Source: Pyronema omphalodes
Lineage: Eukaryota > Ascomycota > Pezizomycetes > Pezizales > Pyronemataceae
Direction: 5' to 3'
DNA length: 64,000 nucleotides
Assembly: GCA_024516155.1 (NCBI GenBank)
Contig: JAJJXM010000015.1
Coordinates: forward strand, 888,824-952,823
Shown: one piece after another, positions 43,501-55,085 of the stretch
How positions within the stretch are numbered: position 1 is the stretch's first letter
Layout: every line of letters starts with the position of its first letter
Notes under the pieces: model-generated
What the model was told of the DNA's origin: nothing
Seen by the model: only the letters and a program-made list of their open reading frames with translations
Database searches by the model: none
Translations under genes and position numbers: made by a program

Positions 43501-44052
43501 ATCCGGGACTGAGATTAGGGCCCAGTTCTGCTGGTCGATTAGGTCTACGAGCTCGGAGGCTCGCTTCGGGGAGCCTGTGGTGGAGTTCCTCAGGGCATGG
43601 TGAGCGTTGAGATCACCGGTGATTATGCAGCTGCGGGGAAGGGGGAGAGGTGTAAGGGCGCGGGGGAGGTTGTATAGATGGGTATCAGGGTGTCGTTCAT
43701 TATAGATATTTAACAAAAAGAAAGCGGGGATAAGATCTGTGCCCACCTCGAGGACTTGCAGATCAGGGACGGCGCATACGTCGGTGCGCTGGGATACCCG
43801 GAGGTATGGGTTGGTTGTAGTCATGTAGGCTGCTGTCCTGTTGGTGTCCCTTCCTACCCGCGGTGGTAATACCAGTGTGAAAGAGGGGTGGGTTATGGCG
43901 TATGTAGGGTCAGTAATATTTATTTGTTGTAGCAGAATAATGTCTGCTGAATCACCGGCGCTGTTCAAAAGCGCGTCAAGTGCCGTTCGCTGGCGGTTCA
44001 TGTTGTGAGAGATGATCCGGACGGTTTCTGCCAATGCATTGTAATTATACAT
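40599..44052 (-). pseudogene. LINE-c ORF2: endonuclease, RT, RNase H, broken
   Basis: Starts MYNYNALAETVRIISHNMN. The endonuclease has ITGDLNAHH and SDHEVLRF, but the usual QE pair is LLQQINI, so the catalytic Glu is Gln. A TGA at 43183-43185 replaces Trp. RT is complete in the long frame below 42548: AYRPIALLN, LDVRGAFDN, QGSPACPILF and SYIDDVAI. RNase H follows with YTDGSKI, FTDSQAS and WGPGHANVPGNETAD, but the Glu of AELRAI is replaced (DAVITAI). The frame then runs by chance through the LINE-b 5' UTR into LINE-b ORF1. ORF2 C-terminus and 3' UTR are absent. Confidence 0.9.
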
Positions 44053-44297
44053 GGGCGACCATCTCGGTGTCTTTGTCGCTGGGGTTTGTGGTGGCAGGGG
44101 CGGTTTGCTGTGATGCTGCCCAAGCTTCGCGAAGGATGGGGACTCGGATTGGGCATTGCTTGCTGAATCCGGGGTGGCTGTGTGCAGTGAGGCCTCCGTC
44201 TACGCAGTTCTTACATTGATATTGGGTGTGTTCGCAGCTTTTACCTCTTTCCTGGGGGCATTCAGAGCATGTGTGGGCGTCCGTGGAGTGGCCCTGG
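44045..44297 (-). pseudogene. LINE-c ORF1 C-terminus (zinc knuckles), continues in LINE-f
   Basis: Encodes HTCSECPQERGKSCEH, then CKNCVDGG and SDKDTEMVAHV ending in TAA that overlaps the ORF2 ATG (ATGTATAA). The N-terminal part lies at 51879-52908. Confidence 0.85.
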
Positions 44298-45291
44298 TGG
44301 CCACCTCTCGTCTCGTCACTATGCTCCGCTCCGTCAGCAAGTGGGTGCTACCTGACGACAACATTGAAAACACATCGCAACCCAATCCCGCCCCATAGGA
44401 ACGCCCCCGCCTCAAAATCAACATCACCTCCCTCCTGAAGCCAGAGGCAGCTACAGCACACACCCACTGCTCCAGACCCTCCACGCAAACCCCCGCAACA
44501 TTATCGCATACACTGATGGTTCGCAACTCAACGGAAGAACCGGAGCGGGATATTGCATCACCGACAGCCTACCTTGCCGAGAGGAAGAACTTATCCCAAT
44601 GGGCGATACAACCGAAGTATTTGACGCTGAGCTTAGAGCGATACATGACTGCCTCACCACTTGCCAAAGGACCATCACCCTCAATAGACACACCCGCCGT
44701 AAAATACAGATTTTCACAGACAATCAAGCAGCAATCCTTCGCGCCTCCTGCTCCTCCTACGGTCCCGGCCAAGAACTGGCCCTCTGGATCCTCACGATGG
44801 TGTCCGCTCTTCGCTGATCCGGATCGTCCGGTACTCTACATTGGGTCCCCGGCCACACAGACATCCCTGGGAACGACACAGCCGATCTGCTGGCAAAAAC
44901 AGCTACCTCCATTAACCCCACCGCGCCACCGCCGATATCCCTCTCCTGGGTTAGATGCCGGGAACGAGAGCAGTATGTTACCGACTGGGTGGACTGGTAC
45001 TCTTGATCACCAAAACCCAAGACGTACGATGCCCACCACCGCAAAAGACTCGACAGCGCATACACTACCGTCCCGCGAAAGATATCGACGGCCATACTGG
45101 GACTCCGCACGGGCCATGGCTATTTTCTGGACTGCCTGGCACACCCCCCCACCGCGAATACCCCTCCCGCTCCTGTCATTGCCCACTGCACCCCCCACAA
45201 ACCCCCAAGCACCTAATCCTCTCATGCCCAAACTTTAACACACAGCGGACTGAACTGCGCCACACACTGCACATCCCCCGACGAAGTTTAG
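44298..45291 (+). pseudogene. LINE-e: ORF2 RNase H fragment, 5' and 3' truncated
   Basis: Plus-strand piece of the LINE-b/d family covering TMLRSVSKW through RNase H (YTDGSQL near 44510, AELRAIHD, FTDNQAA, PGNDTAD) to the C-terminal CCHC region, ending at CATCCCCCGACGAAG (about 45287). It has TGG-to-TAG near 44396, CGA-to-TGA near 44816 and several frameshifts. It is joined directly to the 5' end of LINE-d. Together they form one insertion flanked by GGAGTGGCCCTGG (44285-44297 and 51879-51891). Confidence 0.85.
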
Positions 45292-45578
45292 ACCACCCAG
45301 CAAAGAGCGACCCCCCCCTGCCTTTTCAACACCGACGCCGAAATCGCAAGATTTCATCGCGGATTATTGTTCGGCAGCCCCGAATTACCTATTCGCAGCC
45401 TTTCCAGACCAGGCTCTCTCTTTTTCGTTGAGTTTTCATCGAAAAAGAGTTTTCGGGCCCCTGAGAAAAGCCCCGCGAACCGGTTCTATCGACACCACCC
45501 CCCACCCACATCAAATACCATCATTTTAATTGCAGATTCCTTGTCGCTACCGCAGAAACAACTTATTCCGAGCTTCCG

Positions 45579-47042
45579 ATGCCTACCCGAGCCTCCGCTG
45601 TTCAGAAACAGCCCCTCCCCCCCGACAAAGCTCCCCCTCGAGCGCTCGCGAAAGAAAAACGCGCTAACGCGGAGCCGCAAGGGTCCGACCCGTCTGATAC
45701 AGAAATGCCCGTAGACACGTGCTCTGACGTCAGCGATGACTCTAGCGACGAAGACGCCTCTTCCCGCAAGAGCTCCCCCTCCCCCATCACGCGCAACACC
45801 AACAACGCTCCCCCCAAAACCCCCCACAAAAAGAAAACCCTCCCTGATAACAACGACACCCGCGATGTATTGACCAACCCCGACCCCAAATACACCGTTC
45901 AACGCAACACCGACAAATCGAAGAAACGCCCAGCTGCCTCCACCGCCCACTCCATCACCCACATCGCAGCCGACTCCACCCCAGTCCCATGCCCCACGCC
46001 CCGATCTGAACCCCTCCACCCCATGGCAAGAAGAAGGACCCGCAAAGAAGAAGTTATTCCCCGCTGCTACCCCCACGCCTCCTAAACAAACTACCAAACC
46101 CGCCAAAGCCCAAAAGAAAGAATCCCCCCCCCCCCCCCCCCCACCGACATTATTATCCCATGCCCAGACCCCCGTTCCTTCCCAGAGAGCTCCAAAATAG
46201 CAATCGGAGCTGCCGTCAACGACGCCTTGCGCAAAGAAAAAGCTCCTGAGAACGTCTCTATCTCAATGGTGAAGAAGAACGTGAAAGGAAATCTTATTTT
46301 GACCCCCCCCCCCCCATACTACACCCGCCGATATCACCCCCCATCTGCCTCTCATCCTCGAAGCCGCCCGCAAAATACACCCTGCGTTGCTGCCCCCCCC
46401 CGCATAAACGAGAAGTGGTAGAAACTGGCAGTCCACGGCGTACCAACCGAGTACTACCCAGACGCCGAGTAAGGCATGAAACAACTGCAAGCCGAAATCG
46501 AACGTCACCACTCCGTCAGATCAACCCAACCACCGCGATACATATCTCACCCCGACAAACGGGCCGGTAAGTTGGCGTCGAGCGTCATGATCGCCCTCAA
46601 CTCCGTCAACGACTACAACACATTGAAACGCACGAAGGTCGCCGTCTTGTTCGAACCACGGAAGGTCACCGAGTTCTTCTCCGCCAGGTCCATCGACCAA
46701 TGCCGTAGGTGCCAGAGGTTTGGCCACCACCACGCAACGTGCGCCGCTGACAACGGCCCTACCTGCGCCATATGTGCCGCCGTACACCCAACGGAATATC
46801 ACTTCTGTGGAGAATGCCCCAAACAGAAGGGCAGGAAGTGCATCCACACCGTTTACAGATGCTCGAACTGCGTAGCCGCAGGACATGCTGACAGCCAACA
46901 CGCAGCATACAGCACTAAATGCCCAGTGAAAATAGGAATAGTGACAGAGGCATGGCTCAAAACCCGCCCAGACACCACCTACGACAACATCCCCTCCGAA
47001 ACCAACCCCATCGCTGATACCACGATGACCGCTCATGAATAG
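45579..47042 (+). pseudogene. LINE-d ORF1, deleted and frameshifted
   Basis: Starts MPTRASAVQKQPLPPD. Compared with LINE-b, about 450 bp coding for the coiled-coil middle are missing near 45990 (junction CAGTCCC/ATGCCCC), and the reading frame is lost to 46085. TAG near 46421 replaces Trp of the MWYKL block, and frameshifts follow poly-C runs near 46130 and 46310. From 46476 the frame is open and holds CRRCQRFGHHHATC, CAICAAVHPTEYHFCGEC and CSNCVAAGH. The stop TAG 47040-47042 overlaps the ORF2 start ATG at 47035. Confidence 0.88.
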
Positions 47043-50000
47043 ACAACATCCATCAGTGGCGACTCTCCGCATCGTGTCCCACAACACAAATCGCAGCACC
47101 ACCGCCCTCACGACGCTGTTCAACACAGCAAGCGCTTCCACCGACATCATTCTTGTCCAAGAGGTAAACCTCAAGGACCCCAAATTTACTATAACCCACC
47201 CCAACTTCATTCTTTTGCTTCCCCGCCGCGGCTACCACAAAGTCAACCGGACCGCCGCTTACGTCTCTCATTTGAACCCCCACATCAGTGTCACCCCTCG
47301 AACAGATGTAACCGATGACCCGGACCTACAAGTGCCCGAGGTCTGCACACCCCTAATACCCCCCTTCTATTTACTTAACATATATAATGAACGTGACCCA
47401 ATCTCCAAACTATACACCCTACCCCGAGCCCTCACCCCCCTCGTCCTCCCTCGCCGATGTGTCATCACGGGTGACCTCAACGCACACCATCCGTTGTGGG
47501 ATTCCAACACTCGCAGGAGAGCCCGAGCTGAAGAGCTCGTGGAACTAATCGAAACCCACCACTGGAATCTGGCGAACGTCCACGACGTCCCAACCTACCA
47601 GTACAAAGACGACTCTGGCTCGTCGGTTCTGGACCTGACCCTGACATCCCGCGCGATGACAAGGGAACTCACGAACTGGGCAGTTGACGACGACCTAGCT
47701 ACAGGTTCAGACCCCGAGGTCATCCGCTTTGAACTAACGTCTCTCCACCCAGACCATACCACCACCACCCCTACCGCCCCATGACTTAACTGGCAAAAAA
47801 CGGATTGGGAGACTTTTACCAGGGAGCTACAAACCCTCGCCGAGGCCAGTCACCCGTACTGGACACACCTCCGCGCAAACCCGTCCGCAAGTAACCTGGA
47901 CGAATGGGCCGCCCTCATTCGTGACTCCATTCAAGCAGCCGCCCAAAAAGCGACACCCACGCTCACACCAACTCCTCGCTCGAAGAGGTGGTGGACGGAG
48001 GAACTAAGCACGACTCGAGGGAACATGCAGAGCGCAAGAAAAAGGTGGAAATCCACTCGCCTCCCGGCCCATCATGCAGAGTACAAGCCCCTCTGAAACA
48101 CCCATTACCGCAGAGTACGACACGCAAAGGACTCATTGTGGAAAGAATACCTGGCCGCCGCAGAAGGCCCTGATGTCTGGGCCGCCTTCAGATACACAAA
48201 CCCCCGACGCGCCCAACTGACCCCCCCAATAAAGACCCAGGTAGGTGGGATAGACAAGGTACATGTTGATTTCGAAGGCAAAGTAAACGCCTTTCAGGCT
48301 CTTTTCCCACCCCCCCCCCCCCCCCCCCCCCCGCTGCCCCTCCGACTCAAATCCCCCCCACACACCCCACATCCCCTGGCACACATTCACCCCCGAACAA
48401 ATACGCCGCGCTATTTACTCCTCCTCCCCCAAGAAAGCTCCCGGTCCCGACATGATAACGTTCGCATGCCTGAGGAGAGCCTACGATGCAATCCCCAAGG
48501 TGTTCGATGCGCCGTATGCACGGCTGGGTGACAAAGGATACCACCCAAGGTGCTGGCGTGAAGCAACGACGGTGGTTATCCCGAAACCGAATAACCCTGA
48601 CTACAGCGCAGTTAAGGCCTATCGACCCATCGCGTTGCTGAACTGCATGGGAAAAATCTTGGAAAAACTTATGGCGACCTGGCTCAGCCTTATGGCAGAG
48701 TCACACAACATCTTACATGCAGACCAGATAGGCGGGCGCCCCAAACGCTCGGCTATTGACGCTGCAATGGCCCTAACGCACGAGGTCGAAGCGGATGCGG
48801 GGCGCCGCATGGTGACCTCCGCGCTATTTTTAGATGTGCGAGGAGCCTTCGACAATGTCTCCTCCGCGCGCCTCCTCACGACAATGCACACACTGGGCTG
48901 CCCAACTGCAGTTGTCTCCTGGTGTTCGACTTTCCTAAGCGACAGAACGACAGCCCTATCATTAGACGGACGAACAGACATACAGCGACCCATTAGGACA
49001 GGCATCCCCCAAGGTTCCCCGGCGTCCCCCATTCTCTTCCTTATCTACCTGCGCCCTCTATTCGACAAACTGCAAACGACTCACCCCAGGTTATGGACCC
49101 CGAGCTACATGGACGACGTAGCTCTCGTTGCACACGGGCGTACCAGAGAAGAGAATGCCCGCGAACTGGAAGTCGCGGCTCGAACCGCCTTCGAATGGGC
49201 CCGAACAAATGCCGTAGCATTCGACGATTCGAAATCGGAGCTGCTGCACTTTCACCGCTCCCGCACAGACACAATCACCGACGCCGTAAACGTACGCTTG
49301 CCAAACGGAACCATCATTGCCACAGGGACGAAAGGAGGACGGACGGACGTGGTTCGGTGGATTGGGATATATTTTGATAGAAAACTCTCCTTCTCATATC
49401 ATGTAAAAACGAGACTGACGGCCGCCGCTAGGTCCCTCAACGCCCTCCGAAGCCTTGTACGTCACGAAACAGGTCTGTCCCCGTCTGCGACGAGAACACT
49501 TTACGTCGCGTGTGTGCTATCTAGGTCCGACTTTGGTTCCGAGATCTGGTGGACGGGGCAAAAAAGCCTCGCCAATTTACTGCACACGCACTAAAACTCT
49601 GCCCTCCGCCGAATTCTGAACGCTTTCGCCTCGACTCCAATGGTAGCCCTGCACAACGAAGCAGCTATCCCCCCGGTTTCAGTCCGCCTACACCACCGCA
49701 CTCGCAAATACGTCCTCGGCCTCCTCTCTCTCCCCCCCAATCACCCCGTGGTCAGACGCTGCCCCTCCTCCTTCCCCGTTCCCGATCACTTCCACTCCTC
49801 CATCTGCAGCCCATACGAATATGACTATCGATGGCAGTCACCAGGCACGGCCCCCTCCCGTCTCGTCACCATGCTCCGCTCCGTCAGCAAGTGGGTGCTA
49901 ACTGACGACACCATCGAAAACACGTCGCAACCCAATCCCGCCCCATGGGAGCGCCCCCGCCTCAAGATCAACATCATCTCCCTCCCGAAGCCAGAGGCGG

Positions 50001-51048
50001 CTACACACACACAACATGGCTCCAGACCCTCCGCGCAGACCCCCGCAACATTATCGCATACACCGACGGTTCACAACTAAACGGAAGAACCGGAGCGGGA
50101 TACTGCATCACCGACGGCCTACCTCGCCGAGTGGAAGAACTCATACCAATGGGCGATACATCCGAAGTATTTGACGCTGAGCTTAGAGCAATACACGACT
50201 GCCTTACGACCTGCCAAAAAACCATCACCCTCAACAGACACACCCGCCGCAAAATACACATATTTACAGACAACCAAGCAGCCATTCTCCGCGCCTCCCG
50301 CTCCTCCTACGGTCCCGGCCAAGAACTGGCCCTCTGGATCCTCACGATGGTGTCCGCTCTTCGCCGATCCGGATCGTCCGGTACTCTACATTGGGTCCCC
50401 GGCCACACAGACATCCCCGGGAACGACACAGCCGATCTCCTGGCAAAAACAGCTACCTCCCTTAATCCCACCGCGCCTCCCCCGATTTCCCTCTCCTGGG
50501 TTAGACGCCAGGTACGAGAGCAATATGTTACCGACTGGGTAAACTGGTACTCTTCATCACCGAAGCCCAAGACGTACGACGCCCCCTACCGCAGAAGACT
50601 TGACAACGCATACACTACCGTCCCGCGTAAGATATCGACGGCCATACTGGGACTTCACACAGGCCATGGATATTTTTTGGACTGCCTTGCACACCCCCCC
50701 ACCGCCAAATACCCCTCCCGCTCCTGCCACTGCCCACTACATCCCCCACAAACCCCCAAGCACCTAATCCTCTCATGCCCGAACTTTAACACACAGCGGA
50801 CTGAACTGCGCCATACACTACACATCCCCCGACGACGCCAACTGACTCTCCCCACGATCTTGTATACGACCGCCGGCACGAAAGCTCTGTCCACCATGAT
50901 CTCGGACACCAAGGTGGCGACCGCCGAATGGGCACACGCGAAGTTGAGTACTCACCCCGCAGAGGAGGACACCCCTCGTACACTGACGACAGGCTGGGGG
51001 ACGCTGCTGGACCTAACGGACGAGCACGCGGAAACCCACGATAACTAA
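47035..51048 (+). pseudogene. LINE-d ORF2: endonuclease, RT, RNase H, with complete catalytic motifs
   Basis: Starts MNRQHPSVATLRIVSHNTN. Endonuclease: LVQEVNL, ITGDLNAHH and SDPEVIRF (His of the usual SDH is Pro). CGA-to-TGA stop at 47782-47784. A 24-C run at 48309-48332 disrupts frame. RT from 48452: AYRPIALLN, FLDVRGAFDN, GIPQGSPASPILF and SYMDDVAL. TAA at 49592-49594 replaces Gln. RNase H: YTDGSQL, AELRAIHD, FTDNQAA, WVPGHTDIPGNDTAD (50060-50440). CCHC-like CHCPLHPPQTPKHLILSC is near 50730, and the C-terminus ends at TAA 51046-51048. It was probably a single about 1330-codon ORF before decay. Confidence 0.9.
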
Positions 51049-51878
51049 TGGAAAAGGACAATAAAGGAAAAAAAAAAAAAATAATAAGAATAATAAAAAT
51101 AAAAATAATATATATGTATATAGACGACGAGTAGGGCGAACGGGGGTCGAGTGGAAGCGGGGACGCTGTCGGAAGGAAAGGAACGAGGACGGGAGGAAGA
51201 GAAGGCGAGAGGGAGGAGACACAGGGGATGAGGAAGGAGGCAGAGGGGGCAGGAGGAGCACCGGGGGGACGAGGAGGGGTTACTTTTCCTGTTTTGTTTT
51301 GTTTCTTTGGGGGGAGGTGAAGGGGAACGTGAGATGGGCGGGGAGGCGAAGATGTAAGGCGCGCGGGAAAGGAGATCGGAGACGGTGACGAGTGAGAGGT
51401 CATGATGCGCGGAGGTAGAGAAGGAGAAGAGGCGCGGACGGGAGGGAGCATCGGAGAGGGATGAGAGGGGGAGAGCAGAGGAGTTGAGGACGCGGACGGA
51501 GAGAGGGGAGAGAGGGGAGGCGCGGGGGCGGTGGCCCGGAGGAGTTACTTTTTCTTTTGTTCTGTTTTTGCTTTGTGGAGGAAATGAAGACGGGAAAACG
51601 GTTAAAATTGGGAGGGGAAGGGTGGAGGAAATGGGGGATCGACCCGGCGAGGTGGCCTCCGAGCGCACAGGGCTCCTTGGATCTGACGACGCGAGATGAA
51701 AAACTGCACGGCGAGACTTGGGAGACTACACTCCCACCCACATAGACAGCTCTGGGGCTTACCCAGGGGGGATCTGGCATCACCCCCAGGTTCTCAACAT
51801 TGTATTTAATTTGTAGATTCCGCCATAACCTTACGGTTGGATGCGTGTATGAATAAATAAATAAATAAATAAAATAAA
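51049..51878 (+). repeat. LINE-d 3' UTR, terminal hairpin and (AAAT)n tail
   Basis: A-rich start, purine-rich body (GGGGGA/GAGGAG), then GTAGATTCCGCC followed by AACCTTACGGTT, a short stem-loop, then GGATGCGTGTATG and the AATAAATAAATA tail. The last about 40 bases are identical in LINE-a, b, d and h. Confidence 0.85.
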
Positions 51879-52908
51879 GGAGTGGCCCTGGCCGCAGAGG
51901 GCCCATGCGGGTCCTCGATCTCCTGTGCAGTTGGAGTGGTGGTGGCCGAAGAGCAGGCACCGCCGAAACTCGTCGGTCCTTCTCGTGGAGTGGAATTCGG
52001 TGATTCTTCGGGGTGCGAAGAGTACCATGACCTTTCTGAGCTTCAGAAGTGCCAGCTCTTCGGTTGTTCTCACTGCGATTACCACACTCGATGCACTCTT
52101 ACCTGCCTGTTTCTCTGCACTGGTCATGTAGCGAGGAGGTTGCATTAGGGTCACCGGGCTGTTGTTGCATTCGATCTCTTCCTGGAGGAGGCGCATGCCC
52201 TCAGGGGTGTCGGGGTATAGGTCTGTGGGGATGCCGTCAACAGCGAGCTTGTACCAACGCTCGTTCAGGCGGGGTTCGAGTAGGGAGGTAAGGACTGTGT
52301 AGGTGGCTGCCTGTAACGTAGCTGAGTTCTCCGTCAGCTCTGCCTCAGTTGTGTTGTCCGACATGGTTAGCAGAAGGTTCCCAGGGGCAGTTTGTCTTAT
52401 CGTAGTTACCCCCATGTGAGGTGGAGCCCGGGATTTAGCCAAAGCGGTGTTGACGGCGAGTCCTACCCTAACCCTGGTGTTCACGTTGAGTTCAGAGTGG
52501 TTGGTGCACGGTACGTTGATGGACTGGGGGCGCGGTCAGAGTGGTCGTGGGGTTGGGCGTGCGGTCGGGGTGCGTCGAGGGGCGTGGTCGGAAGAGAGGA
52601 GGTCGTTTGCTGCGTTTCCGCTGGTCCAGGGTGCTGCTGGTTTGTTCGTTGCTGGTGGGTTCTGGCGGCCGGGGGTGGTGGAGGTCGGTAGGGGGATATT
52701 ATGGTGTCGGAGGGTGGCTTCCAGCATTGGGCATCGCGCCATCAAATGCTGCAGATCATCGGTGGGTTGGGTGGCATCGGTTGTCGGTTCGGGGTGGGGC
52801 CGTTGCTGGGGCTGTTGCGGTGGAAGTTGGCTGGGTTTGGTGATTTTGTCGAGTTGGCTGTTGATGGTGTCGATGGATTGTACTATAGGGCGAAGGCGGT
52901 CGTTGCCC
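51879..52908 (-). pseudogene. LINE-f: ORF1 N-terminal part of element c/f
   Basis: Minus strand. Encodes a helical N-terminal piece (LMARCPMLEATLRHHN), a Pro-rich linker, then VGLAVNTALAKSRAPPHMGV, LNERWYKLAVDGIP and a first zinc-knuckle equivalent that is damaged (FRRCLLFGHHHSNC). It ends at CALCGQGHS, exactly where LINE-c resumes with TDAHTCSEC. A frameshift lies near 52484. The 5' end is lost at about 52908, where LINE-g begins in the opposite direction. Confidence 0.86.
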
Positions 52909-53314
52909 CCTACATTTGCAACAACAACAACAATTTCCCCGATTTTCGAATCGGTAATCGATTTCTTACCTCGGAATTACCCCGAATCTCGATTTTCGGA
53001 ACCCAGCTACCGTTTACCGTTGAGATTCAGCGGAAAAACGCGATTCTGGGACCTCCGGGCCGGATTCCGGGCACTTTCATCAACGCCGCTCCACCACCCG
53101 CCCCCCAATCATCAAACCGACCTTATTTTCGGTTTCGGCATACCGAAATCCCCCCCCCCCCCAAATCCCCCCCCCACCAGCAGCACTGGTTGTGGTGATA
53201 CCCCAAATTTCCCCCCTTCCGGACCCCTGTCCTCGCGAGAAATTTTCGTGCTCGCTTAGCGAGAGCCTCCTCACGTGACTCTTCGCCATCGCTTACCGTA
53301 CCACCGGTTAAGCG

Positions 53315-55007
53315 ATGGACGCTAACGCACCCATCCCTGCCACGCCCTCGCGTATGCAGGTACCCGAGAATATTTTTAGCCCCGACGAGCTTTCCCGCAT
53401 CAACATCCCGCACGCTGGCTCCTCCGCCATCGCGACCTCTAAGAAATCAACGACCGTCACCGGAAAAGTCACCAAACGCCCCACCAAAAAATCCGACTCT
53501 AGACTTGACCTCGACCTCCTCCGCAAAAATGCCACCCGACCGAAAACAAACACCCCCGTGAACCTCGATGGGACCCCCGTCGAAACAATGCCGACCGCTA
53601 TGGACACTGACAGCTACCCCGACACCGACTCCGACTCCCACTCTAACCTGGACCTCAACGACAGCCAGCACGCAATAACTACATCCGACGTCAACCTCGC
53701 GACCTTATCCGAATTGATCAAGATGAACATCATGGATCTCCTCCGCCCGATGAATCAACGCCTCGAAACTGTGACCAAACGCATCGACAAACTACACCGA
53801 ACCAACACCCAGCCCCGAACCGACCACCCCGCCGACAACCCCCCGACCGCCCCCGACACCGCACCCGCCACCAAGCCCATCGCCAACGACGTACACCATT
53901 GGATGGCGAGATGCCACATACTCGAAGAAATCTTGCGCAGCAACAACATCGCCATCCCCCTCGACGCACCCCGGACTGCCACCCGCCCCTCCAACGCACC
54001 CTCGGCGCCGTGGGCGGACCCCTCCAAGACCAAAACTCTCCTCAAAGCCAACCCCCCCACCAACCCCACACCCGCCACTACTCGCCCCGTCGTCAGAACG
54101 ACAGCCCCGAACCCGCCCCCAGGAAATCATCCTGCCCTGCCCCAGCCCCAGTGTCCTCCCGGTCCACACGAGAGTAGAAGTGGGCTTCGCAGTGAACAAA
54201 GCACTGCTGGAGGCCAAAGCCCCCTCTCACATGGGAGTCACTACGGTCCGCAAAAACCAAGCGGGAAATATCATCTTGACACTGAACCCTGCTACCACCA
54301 CCAAAGAGCTAACCGCACACTTAGAAACAATTCAACGCGCTGCCCAAACGGTACACCCCTCTCTCGACAACCCATGCATCAACGAAAGATGGTATAAACT
54401 CGCCGTCCACGGCATCCCCACGGACATCTACCCCGACACTGAGGAAGGAATGCGCCTCCTCCGAGAAGAAATCGAACAGAGCAACAACCCGGTCACCCTG
54501 GCCCAGAACCCGCGGTACATGACGACGGCAGAAAAACGTGCTGGCAAGACGGCCTCCAGTGTAGTAATTGCGGTGCGCACGCCCGACGAGTTGGCCCTCC
54601 TCAAACGCCGTAAGGTGCTGGTCCTCTTCGAAGCACGAAGGGTCACCGAATACTTCACCGCGAGGAAAACCGATCAATGTCGACGGTGTCAACTCTACGG
54701 CCACCACCACGCAACCTGCACTGGACCCCCCGGACCGATCTGTGCCCTCTGTGGAAAAGAACACCCCACGGAAAATCACAACTGCACCGAATGCCCGACG
54801 AGAAACCGTAAGTCGTGCTCACACACTAAGTACGAATGCAGAAACTGCGTCGAGGCTGGCATCCCCGAACATGACCATCCCGCCTTTCACAAACAATGCC
54901 CGACCCGCCTCCGCATCCACAAGGAAGCCAGAGAGGCAACCCAACCCGCCGCCTCTACCTCACCCAACCCTACAGACAAAGACACCGACATGATCCAACA
55001 TGTCTAA
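53315..55007 (+). pseudogene. LINE-g ORF1: zinc-knuckle Gag-like protein, one frameshift
   Basis: Starts MDANAPIPATPSRMQ at 53315. Acidic middle (MDTDSYPDTDSDSHSNLDLN), heptad-like helix LLRPMNQRLETVTKRIDKL, Pro/Thr-rich linker. A frameshift near 54165 moves to the frame that encodes VGFAVNKALLEAKAPSHMGV, INERWYKLAVHGIP and three zinc knuckles: CRRCQLYGHHHATC, CALCGKEHPTENHNC and CRNCVEAGIPEHDH. Stop TAA 55005-55007 overlaps the ORF2 ATG at 55000 (ATGTCTAA). It is the best ORF1 of its family here: one indel from open. Confidence 0.9.
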
Positions 55008-55085
55008 TTACAACCCATTGGCAACGACAATCCGAATAATCTCCCATAACATGAACCGCCAACGCCCAGCCCTCGACTCCCTCCT
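55000..55085 (+). pseudogene. LINE-g ORF2 start, truncated
   Basis: MSNYNPLATTIRIISHNMN, then RQRPALDSLL, matching the endonuclease start of LINE-c. Cut by the LTR at 55086. Confidence 0.85.

Larger units (their letters stand above)
40599..44297 (-). mobile_element. LINE-c: ORF1 end and ORF2 to RNase H (second LINE family)
   Basis: Minus-strand LINE of a second family, clearly diverged from LINE-b/d. It begins on the right at 44297, where the e+d insertion interrupts ORF1. Joining it to LINE-f at 51879 restores a zinc knuckle, so c and f are one element. On the left it stops just after RNase H, where the LINE-b 5' end abuts. Confidence 0.88.
45292..51878 (+). mobile_element. LINE-d: full-span Tad-like LINE
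   Basis: Plus-strand LINE with 5' UTR (45292-45578), ORF1, ORF2 with a complete RT core, 3' UTR and (AAAT)n tail ending at 51878. Tail and following sequence: 13-bp duplication GGAGTGGCCCTGG, then LINE-f. It carries an ORF1 deletion, poly-C frameshifts and several stops. Confidence 0.9.
52909..55085 (+). mobile_element. LINE-g: 5' UTR, ORF1 and first codons of ORF2 (second LINE family)
   Basis: Plus-strand LINE of the c/f family. 5' UTR 52909-53314 (CAACAACAACAACAA, then AT-rich and self-complementary TTTCGAATCGG). ORF1 runs 53315-55007. ORF2 is cut after about 28 codons at 55085, where a copia-type LTR begins. Confidence 0.87.
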
